A DNA stretch of 64,000 nucleotides from Prado023 sp963798745 (GTDB lineage: Bacteria > Actinomycetota > Actinomycetes > S36-B12 > CAIYMF01), in the NCBI GenBank assembly GCA_963798745.1, contig CAWCUF010000003.1, positions 620,001 to 684,000 on the forward strand, in the 5' to 3' direction. A model generated the notes under the pieces. It was not told the DNA's origin, made no database searches, and worked only from the letters and a program-made list of their open reading frames with translations. Shown here one piece after another: positions 58,257 to 64,000 of this stretch (position 1 is its first letter; every line of letters starts with the position of its first letter). A program made the position numbers and the translations under genes.

Positions 58257-59116
58257 GAGGCCGCTGCCGGGGTCGCCAGGATCCGGGCCGACTGCGTGGT
58301 CAGGGTCATCGCGTGCATCCACCACAGCGCGGCGGCGAAGAAGCCGAGCGTGGCAGCCAGGACGACCTGGCCGAGCAGTGACCCGTAGGGCCCGGTGTAG
58401 CCGCGGTTGAGGGTCCCCGCGGCGATGATGGCCAGGGTGATCACCGTGACCGCGCGGGCGGTCGTGCGCGGCTTGGCCCGGTCGGCCTCGATCCTTCGGC
58501 GGGCGGCAACCTCCTCGCCCACGGAGTCAGCGATAGCGGTCAGGGCGGCGGCGACCCCCGGGCCGCGGCGCCGCGCGGCCAGGATCAGCGCGGCCACCAC
58601 GAGGTCGGCCGAGGGGTCGTCGAGGTCGTCGGCGAACCGGCGCAGCGCGGTCTCGGTGGGCGTACGGGCAGCGATCCGGGCTGCCAGCGTCGCGACCTCG
58701 GCGGCGATCGGCTCCGGTGCGCTGCGCGCTGCCGTGCTGATCGCCTGCTCCAGGCCCACGCCGATCGCCAGCACATCGGCCACCCGCCGCGTCCACTCCT
58801 CCACCGCCTCGACCCGGTCGATCGCGACCTCGGCTGCCCGCCCCCCGGCGGCCATGCTCGGCAGTCCGATCACAGCGGCCGCCGCGCCCAGCCCGAGGGC
58901 GGGCCAGCCCGACGCCGCCCAGACGGCCAGGGCGGCGAGGCCGGCCACGGGCCAGCGCGCCGCAGGCCAGCTCAGGTTGGACCGGGCGTAGCGCCGGCCG
59001 CCCTGAGCAGCCACCCGGGTGCGCTCGGGGGTACCGACCAGGGCAATGCCCATCAGGGTGATCCCGCCGGCGGCCAGCAGCGCGGCCACCGCGGCCAGGA
59101 CCTGGGCGGCCGTCAT
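58253..59116 (-). CDS. tadB: TadB-like type II secretion F-domain protein
   Basis: A 287-residue protein. Membrane segments occur at the N-terminus (VLAAVAALLAAGGITLMGIA; VAGLAALAVWAASGWPALGL) and the C-terminus (AVTVITLAIIAAGTLNRGYT; LGQVVLAATLGFFAAALWWM). The F-domain has RVADVLAIGVGLEQAISTAA, APEPIAAEVATLAARIA, and DDPSADLVVAALILAARRRG. It overlaps tadA and tadC by four bases each and is the platform partner of TadC. Confidence 0.9.
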   Translation of the reverse strand: MTAAQVLAAVAALLAAGGITLMGIALVGTPERTRVAAQGGRRYARSNLSWPAARWPVAGLAALAVWAASGWPALGLGAAAAVIGLPSMAAGGRAAEVAIDRVEAVEEWTRRVADVLAIGVGLEQAISTAARSAPEPIAAEVATLAARIAARTPTETALRRFADDLDDPSADLVVAALILAARRRGPGVAAALTAIADSVGEEVAARRRIEADRAKPRTTARAVTVITLAIIAAGTLNRGYTGPYGSLLGQVVLAATLGFFAAALWWMHAMTLTTQSARILATPAAAS

Positions 59117-60612
59117 CGCAGCACCCCATTGGCTGCGGCGCGGACCGGATCCAGGTGCCCGTGGTCCAGCAGGCGGGGGTCGAACCCGGCGGCGATCAGG
59201 TCGGTCAGGCTGTGCGGCTGGTGCGCCGGGACCGCGTGCCCATCGGGCCCGGAGGTGAACACAGTGGTCACGATCGGCCGACCAGCCTCGCCGATGCCGT
59301 CCACCTCGAGCACCTCTGCGACGAACCGCTGCCGTGCCCCGCCGTGCGCCACGTCGTGGCGCAGCGCCAGGTGCACGACGAAGTCGATCCCGTCAGCAGC
59401 CGCGCGGTAGGCGAACGAGTCGGTCATCCCGCCACCCTGCTCGAGGCACAGCGTGACGATCCGGTCCAGCGCCTTGTGCGCCGAGCGGGCGTGCAGCGTG
59501 CACATCGAGCCGTCGCCCACGCTCATCGCGTTGAGCATCGGCACGACCTCCGGGCCACGCACCTCGCCGACGATGATCCGGCGCACGTTCATGCGCAGCG
59601 CGTCGACGACCAGGTCCGAGAGCGTGACCTCGCCGGACGCACGACCGGCGGCATTGCGCTCGGAGGACCCGACCCGGGCCTCCATGGCCACGACCCGCGG
59701 GTGCCGCTCAACCAGCTCGTGCAGGTGCAGCTCGTACTCGCGCTCGATCGTGGCGAATCGATCCATCGGCTCGAACTCGGCAGCCAGCGCGCGCAGCAGG
59801 GTCGTCTTTCCGCTGTTCTGCGGGCCGGTGACGATGATGTTGCGGCCCGCCCGGATCGCCGCGCCGAGGAACTGCGCCACCGCGTGCGACATCGACCCCC
59901 AGGCCACCATCTGCGCCAGTGACACGTCGCGCACCCGGTGCCGACGGATGACCACCACCGGCCGCGGGGTCACCCAGGCCATGGCAGTCAGCCGCGACCC
60001 GTCGTCCAGGCGCAGCTGCAGGCTCGGGCTGGCCGTGGAGAACGAACGCTCCGCCTGGCCGGTGCGCGTCACCAACGCCTGGATCAGTTCGACGAGTTCG
60101 GCGTCGGAGTTGGCCACCGGCTCGCCGCGGACCTCGCGGCCGTCGGCGTAGGCGATCCAGACCTGATCGTGGCCGGTGACCTCGATGTTCTCGATCGAGG
60201 GATCATCGATCAACGGCTGCAGCCGGCCCATGCCGAAGATCGCGTCCATGACCGCATCGGCGATCGCGAACTCCTCATCCACCGACCACGGCCGAGCACC
60301 GGCGTGCACCCGATCGCGAGCCCGGCCGACCAGGACACCGGTGAGCAGTGCGCGGGCGAGTTCACGGCGCGCCCGCGCATCGGCCACCGGCGCGGCCCGG
60401 AGCCGGATCGCCAAGGCGTCGGAGACCTCGCGGCGGACCTCGTCGACCAGGCCGTGATCGACGACCGGGGCGCTGGCCGGGGAACGTCGGCTCGAAGCCG
60501 CCGAGACCGGTGAAGTGGCGAACTCGTCGGGCGCTGTCGTGCTCACGACACGGGTGGGCAAGGCCGCCGGTCCGCGGGCCGGGTCCCCGGGTACCACCTC
60601 GATGATGCTCAT
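59113..60612 (-). CDS. tadA: TadA/CpaF pilus assembly ATPase
   Basis: A 499-residue secretion ATPase. Landmarks: MGRLQPLIDDPSIENIEVTG in the N-terminal domain, SPSLQLRLDDGSRLTAM, Walker A GPQNSGKTT, the Asp/Glu box IEREYELHL, Walker B IIVGEVRGPEVVPMLNAM and the His box STCTLHA-like SMCTLHARSA. It powers pilus assembly at the cytoplasmic membrane. ATG at 60612 overlaps the previous stop (ATGA) and fits the operon style; ATG at 60618 is possible. Confidence 0.93.
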   Translation of the reverse strand: MSIIEVVPGDPARGPAALPTRVVSTTAPDEFATSPVSAASSRRSPASAPVVDHGLVDEVRREVSDALAIRLRAAPVADARARRELARALLTGVLVGRARDRVHAGARPWSVDEEFAIADAVMDAIFGMGRLQPLIDDPSIENIEVTGHDQVWIAYADGREVRGEPVANSDAELVELIQALVTRTGQAERSFSTASPSLQLRLDDGSRLTAMAWVTPRPVVVIRRHRVRDVSLAQMVAWGSMSHAVAQFLGAAIRAGRNIIVTGPQNSGKTTLLRALAAEFEPMDRFATIEREYELHLHELVERHPRVVAMEARVGSSERNAAGRASGEVTLSDLVVDALRMNVRRIIVGEVRGPEVVPMLNAMSVGDGSMCTLHARSAHKALDRIVTLCLEQGGGMTDSFAYRAAADGIDFVVHLALRHDVAHGGARQRFVAEVLEVDGIGEAGRPIVTTVFTSGPDGHAVPAHQPHSLTDLIAAGFDPRLLDHGHLDPVRAAANGVLR

Positions 60613-61400
60613 GCGCATTCCTGCGCCTTTTGGGCTGGGCCGAGGGGCTCGTCGCCAGGCACCTCGTCTGCCCTCCCGAGCGACCCGGCGAGCCGGCGGA
60701 TGCTGCGGACGTACTCACTGCGTTCGAACGCTCGGCCCGGCGCTGCCCCCTCGCTGTGGACGCGTGCGGCGACCGGGTCGAAGGTGATCGTCCCGGCCAG
60801 CGGGAGGCCGACGGCACCGGCGACCTCGCCCACGGAGTAGGGCGAGGGTGCGGCGACGACCACCAGGTGCATCCGTGCTGTCGGCCACGGCCAACGCGCC
60901 ACGAACCGATGTGCCGCGGTCACGGCCGCCAGGGTCGGACGCACGAGGAGCAGCGTGCGGTCGCTCTCGCGCAGCCACGGCGTGTCCTCGCCCGGCCGGT
61001 CCACCCGACCCGCGTCGACCAGGATGTCGAGCCCGTCCCCGTGCTCGTGACTCGGGAGGTCAGCCACCACCGACCACGCCAGTGTCAGGGCCGGCGCGCG
61101 CGCCGCGTCGGGCACGCCGGGGATGATCCGCGCCGAACCATCGGCGCGCAGGTGCACGCTGGCGGCGTCCACCGCCTGGATCGGGTCCAGGCCGCGCGAG
61201 GTCGCCAGCGACAGCACGCCGGCCTGCGCAGGAGCCGCACCGCGCAGGACTCCGGCGGCCATGTCCCCACCGATCGCGTCGGCGTCCAGGGCCACCGCGG
61301 TCCGAGCAGGATGCGCACCCGCCCACGCCATGGTCAGGGCGACCGTGGCCGTGGTCACTCCGGGCGATCCCTTCGCGCTCAGCACGCTGATCACGGCCAT
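60609..61400 (-). CDS. CpaE/TadZ-like P-loop ATPase
   Basis: A 263-residue MinD/ParA-type protein. The deviant Walker A is SAKGSPGVTTATVALTMAWA (KGSPGVTT at residues ~9-16), then VALDADAIGGDMAAGV and LDILVDAGRVDRPG. It lacks the receiver-like N-terminal domain of Caulobacter CpaE, as is common in actinobacterial TadZ-like proteins. It probably places the pilus machine in the cell. It sits between the SAF gene and tadA. Confidence 0.88.
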   Translation of the reverse strand: MAVISVLSAKGSPGVTTATVALTMAWAGAHPARTAVALDADAIGGDMAAGVLRGAAPAQAGVLSLATSRGLDPIQAVDAASVHLRADGSARIIPGVPDAARAPALTLAWSVVADLPSHEHGDGLDILVDAGRVDRPGEDTPWLRESDRTLLLVRPTLAAVTAAHRFVARWPWPTARMHLVVVAAPSPYSVGEVAGAVGLPLAGTITFDPVAARVHSEGAAPGRAFERSEYVRSIRRLAGSLGRADEVPGDEPLGPAQKAQECA

Positions 61401-61401
61401 G

Positions 61402-62058
61402 TCAGCGACCGCTCGGCTCGATGACCAGAGCCACGTGCCCATTCGCGGCGGCCACGGCCAGCGCCGGCCCGGAAGCCGCGGGCGTGGTCACGTCGATGAC
61501 GGTCACCCCGTTGACGTCCATCGGGCCCACCCGGAGCACGGTCGCCGACGTGCCGCCCGCGGGGGACCCGGCCTCAGCGTCCACAGCCAGGATCCGGTCC
61601 CCGGCCCGCAACCCCCCGGCCGGGATCCGTTCCGCAGGCAGGGCGATCGGGACGAGCACCCGACCCGGTCCCGGCTCCCCGTCGGGCTCGACCATGTCCG
61701 CGGTGAGCAGCATCCCCGGTACGAGGCGGGTGGTGGCGACCTGACCGGGCACCGTGGTGCGGGCGCTGGCCGGTAGGACGGCAATGCCCGGGTCCACCGA
61801 CACCCGTGCGATGGTGAGGTCCTCGGCGAGCACAGCCTGGCCGTAGGCGACCTCCGAGCGCACCGCCAGGACCTCCTGCCGTTGACCGGCGGCGCCCACG
61901 AGCCAGACCATGGTGAGCGCGCCGATCGAGGCGAGCAGCGCACCGAGGCCCAGCAGCCACGGACGGCGCCGACTGCGGACCGGAGCCAGGCCGGGGGCGG
62001 GAGCCGGGCCGGGGGCCGGGTTGGCTGGGCGTCGGGCTGCGGAGGTGGGGGCAGTCAT
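61402..62058 (-). CDS. SAF-domain CpaB/RcpC-like protein
   Basis: A 218-residue protein. The Pro/Ala/Arg-rich cytosolic start is followed by a membrane segment (PWLLGLGALLASIGALTMVW with LVGA), then the SAF domain: VLAVRSEVAYGQAVLAEDLT, VSVDPGIAVLPA and TTRLVPGMLLTADMVEP. The C-terminal part has VLVPIALPAERIPAGGLRAG and DRILAVD. This is the CpaB/RcpC type found in Tad loci, here without a secretin partner. AGGGAG precedes the ATG. Confidence 0.87.
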   Translation of the reverse strand: MTAPTSAARRPANPAPGPAPAPGLAPVRSRRRPWLLGLGALLASIGALTMVWLVGAAGQRQEVLAVRSEVAYGQAVLAEDLTIARVSVDPGIAVLPASARTTVPGQVATTRLVPGMLLTADMVEPDGEPGPGRVLVPIALPAERIPAGGLRAGDRILAVDAEAGSPAGGTSATVLRVGPMDVNGVTVIDVTTPAASGPALAVAAANGHVALVIEPSGR

Positions 62059-62250
62059 GGGCACTCCCTGCCGATCAGGGCGGTGGGCCGGTCCGGGGAC
62101 CACTCCCCCGCCGATGGTGCCGGCGGAGGTGGCACACGGTCCCGGGCGGCGCCCAGCATCCACGTGTATCCCCGTCCCGGCCTGCGGGCACGTCCAGACG
62201 CTGAGCGCGACACGCCGCGGAGCGGGCGTCCCTGCATTCCGAACGGTGAC

Positions 62251-62280
62251 ATGGTATGAAACATCCCTTCTGTCTGCCAA
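62251..62280 (-). promoter_or_regulatory. Candidate housekeeping promoter upstream of the Tad operon
   Basis: Read on the minus strand: TTGGCA at 62280-62275, an 18-base spacer, then TACCAT at 62256-62251. The surroundings are the most AT-rich stretch near the operon. Transcription would start ~190 bases before the SAF gene, giving a long leader. Confidence 0.4.
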
Positions 62281-62304
62281 ATCCTGTTTCGGCCTCTATC
62301 GGGG

Positions 62305-63123
62305 TTATGCGACGGACGCCGCCGGTTCCCAGCCGTGCAGCCACGAGCGCGGACCGGCTGCCCACTGCCGGGTCGTGCAGCCGATGGCAGCCTCCACGGC
62401 GGCTTCGTGAAGCACCTGCGGCCCGTGGCAGGCGACCAGCTCCAGCACCCCGGACCAGTCGGTTCCGCCGAGCAGGAGCCCCGCCAGCCGACGGGCCTGC
62501 CACTGCGGCAGGCCGACCCGCAGGGCGACCCACCGCCAGGGCGTCGCCGGCGATCGGCCCGCGGCACGCACGACCCGGTCGGCCATGAGCGCGATCGCAT
62601 CGGCGGCCTGGGCACGCTCCCAACCGGTGTCGGCCAGCCGGTCCACCAGCGCGGGAAGCAGCCCCTGCTGCTCGACGCCCGGCCCGGCCTCCGGGCTGCA
62701 TGGCGCAGCGGTGGGTTGCCAGCCGGCGGACATGAGTTGGTCGATGGACAACCACCGACCGCCTGCGCGGGGCGGGTGGGCAGATCGCGGACCCCCGGTC
62801 GGGCCCACCCCCGCGAGGCCCGACCAGGGGCCGCGATCTGCTTCCCACTCTGCCCAGACGGCCCGCCGGACCGCGGTCCACACCATCCCGCCCGGGTTGT
62901 CCGCACGCCGGGCTGAAGGCCGACGCAGGGCGTCCCAGGCCGCCGACCAACCCGACGAGGCTGCCTGCTCGGCCGCAGCTCCGCGCAATCCCGTCCGGCG
63001 GACCACCGGCAGGACGACCGCGGTGCGCACGTGGTCGAGCAGGGCCGTTCCAGCTGGTCCGTTCCAGCCCTGCCGCTCGACGGCATCGAGCGCGTCGCGG
63101 ACGGTCTGTGGATCGAGGTTCAT
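62305..63123 (-). CDS. Unknown protein at the head of the Tad region, possibly sigma-like or DNA-binding
   Basis: A 272-residue protein starting MNLDPQTVRDALDAVERQGW after AGGAGG. No signal peptide or membrane segment is seen. The central part (AWDALRRPSARRADNPGGMV with WTAVRRAVWAEWEADRG) has a spacing of Trp, Arg and helices that recalls sigma-factor region 2. The C-terminal part (RWVALRVGLPQWQARRLAGL; GTDWSGVLELVACHG) could hold a helix-turn-helix. I cannot assign a family. Its position before the pilus genes suggests a regulatory role. Confidence 0.75.
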   Translation of the reverse strand: MNLDPQTVRDALDAVERQGWNGPAGTALLDHVRTAVVLPVVRRTGLRGAAAEQAASSGWSAAWDALRRPSARRADNPGGMVWTAVRRAVWAEWEADRGPWSGLAGVGPTGGPRSAHPPRAGGRWLSIDQLMSAGWQPTAAPCSPEAGPGVEQQGLLPALVDRLADTGWERAQAADAIALMADRVVRAAGRSPATPWRWVALRVGLPQWQARRLAGLLLGGTDWSGVLELVACHGPQVLHEAAVEAAIGCTTRQWAAGPRSWLHGWEPAASVA

Positions 63124-63654
63124 CGCGCATCCTCCTGCGGGATCAGGGCCAACCCAGCTCGGCGGCCCGGGCAGACGGTGCCCGGCCTGCATTGCCCGAA
63201 CAGTTGCCACGGACGCCGGGGGGCGCCTGGAGGGCCGCGGCAATTGCGGCCCAGACATCGCAGGACATGGCGCTGACCTGCATGGACACCCCGCCGATCC
63301 GGCGGCAACGACTGGTGCGCAGATCCGTGGACAGTGTCGGCCCCGTGCCCTGCACTGCGCGCGGGACCGAGCTCCAGCTGCACCCGGCAATCGGGCAGCC
63401 GCCCACGGGTACCTGGTGCTGAGCCGATTGCCCGGCCATGCAGAGAACGCCGAGGTGGTTGCCGGGCAACCTCGCGAACGCCGGGGTCGTTGACCCGGCA
63501 ACGCTCTTGCACGCTGTGGTCATCGCCCGGCAAGCACCGGAAGTTGCCGGGCAACCGCCACACGTTGCCGGGCACGGCGAGTCGAGGCACGCGCGCCGCA
63601 CTGCACTCCATGACGGCCCGCACCCGCGCGGACCCCACTTCCCTGGAGGACCTG
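63124..63654. other. Non-coding 531-base region with a cluster of GTTGCCSGGCAAC palindromes
   Basis: No frame here looks like a real protein. At 63457-63471 lies the perfect palindrome GGTTGCCGGGCAACC. Related copies follow at 63488-63503 (CGTTGACCCGGCAACG), about 63524-63534 (half-copy), 63543-63555 (GTTGCCGGGCAAC) and about 63564-63575 (GTTGCCGGGCAC). A looser match is at about 63425-63436. It separates two divergent genes, so an operator array or an origin- or parS-like site are possibilities. Confidence 0.6.
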
Positions 63655-64000
63655 ATGCACCCACCCCTGACCACCGCGTCCCAGACCACGCGAACGGATC
63701 TGGCCGGGACCTGGATCGGCCTGCACACCGCTGTGGTCGAGACCCACCAGGTCGCAGATGCACTCGATGTGGCCGACCCGTCCGTCGCGAGGCCCGCTGT
63801 GCCCGCGCTCTGCGCTCAGGCTGTGGACGCGCTGACCTGGGCCCGGCCCGTGGAGCAGGCCCGCACAGCCCCGGCAGGGAGTACGCCGGCGCACCAGTCC
63901 GCCGCGGCTGGCCCGGCTGAAACCCTCCCCACCGACGAGGAGCTGGCCGAGGCGATCACCCAATCGTTGGCGCTGGCGGTGGAGGTCCTCGACAACGAGG
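63655..64000 (+). CDS. Unknown protein, N-terminal part (window edge)
   Basis: The frame is open to the window end, giving at least 115 residues. ATG at 63655 is preferred because GGAGGA lies 5 bases upstream; an in-frame ATG at 63610 is an alternative. It begins MHPPLTTASQTTRTDLAGTW, is rich in Ala, Thr and Pro, and continues with a helical acidic stretch (TDEELAEAITQSLALAVEVL). No family is recognised. It is divergent from the gene at 62305-63123. Confidence 0.6.
   Translation, partial: MHPPLTTASQTTRTDLAGTWIGLHTAVVETHQVADALDVADPSVARPAVPALCAQAVDALTWARPVEQARTAPAGSTPAHQSAAAGPAETLPTDEELAEAITQSLALAVEVLDNE

Noticed and set aside
63124..63654. Short frames on both strands of the palindrome-rich region
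   Set aside because: None has a ribosome binding site with a recognisable protein pattern, and their residues simply translate the repeated GTTGCCGGGCAAC units.

Overview
The window is very GC-rich throughout, with short intergenic gaps and many start/stop overlaps of the ATGA or TGATG type. Several families point to a high-GC Gram-positive (Actinomycetia): GPGG-motif, DUF6458, DUF6325 and DUF5995 proteins, a CsbD protein, a mycothiol-type maleylpyruvate isomerase family protein, a PucR regulator beside a mycobacterial DesA3-type desaturase/reductase pair, and a secretin-free Tad pilus locus. No rRNA or tRNA gene, CRISPR array, prophage or intact insertion sequence was seen. The genus cannot be fixed from the sequence alone.

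Layout. 0-17 kb: small metabolic and hypothetical genes (DUF309, pterin carbinolamine dehydratase, DUF1269, AAC(3)-type acetyltransferase, aldo/keto reductase, SDR, VOC, methyltransferase), a MoxR/VWA pair, and three ABC-2 exporter pairs (4.0, 9.8 and 15.2 kb; a fourth lies at 41 kb). 17-22 kb: a fatty-acid desaturase with its ferredoxin-type reductase, divergent from a PucR regulator across a perfect 13-bp palindrome. 22-41 kb: a signalling and stress neighbourhood with a diguanylate cyclase, a GGDEF/EAL protein, a CPA antiporter, a SpoIIE-type phosphatase, a GAF/ANTAR protein, CsbD, and a 619-residue protein joining a GT-B glycosyltransferase-like domain to a complete SigB/SigF-type sigma factor. 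It continues with hemerythrin/Rho-N-like, SixA, uridine phosphorylase and ABC1-kinase genes. 41-52 kb: an ABC pair, methyltransferases, YihY, YccF, an enoyl-reductase-like protein, an amidase and a CaCA antiporter. 52-63 kb: a tightly overlapping Tad/Flp pilus operon on the minus strand ending in a large LysM/BTAD membrane protein.

The most unusual single object is the GT-B/sigma fusion at 33.2-35.1 kb. Near it are a SpoIIE-type phosphatase (such enzymes commonly drive partner switching of SigB/SigF-type factors), CsbD (a SigB-regulon member in Bacillus), and several small stress-type genes preceded by a shared SigF-like element (about GTAT-N15-GGGTA). A nucleotide-sugar-sensing or cell-envelope-coupled general stress sigma factor is a plausible but unproven reading.

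The window also holds clear gene wreckage: convergent metallophosphoesterase and diacylglycerol-kinase remnants joined at a deletion scar (3.5 kb), a membrane-protein pseudogene with three lesions (17 kb), a topoisomerase IB N-terminal stub (28.9 kb), a HAD-phosphatase remnant (32.4 kb) and an ABC-permease remnant (47.4 kb). Several structured non-coding elements stand out: a four-half-site palindrome at the left edge, a long inverted repeat at 768-848, an intergenic hairpin repeat found twice (12.0 and 36.1 kb), a 16-bp tandem array inside the Tad operon, and a cluster of GTTGCCSGGCAAC palindromes near the right edge.
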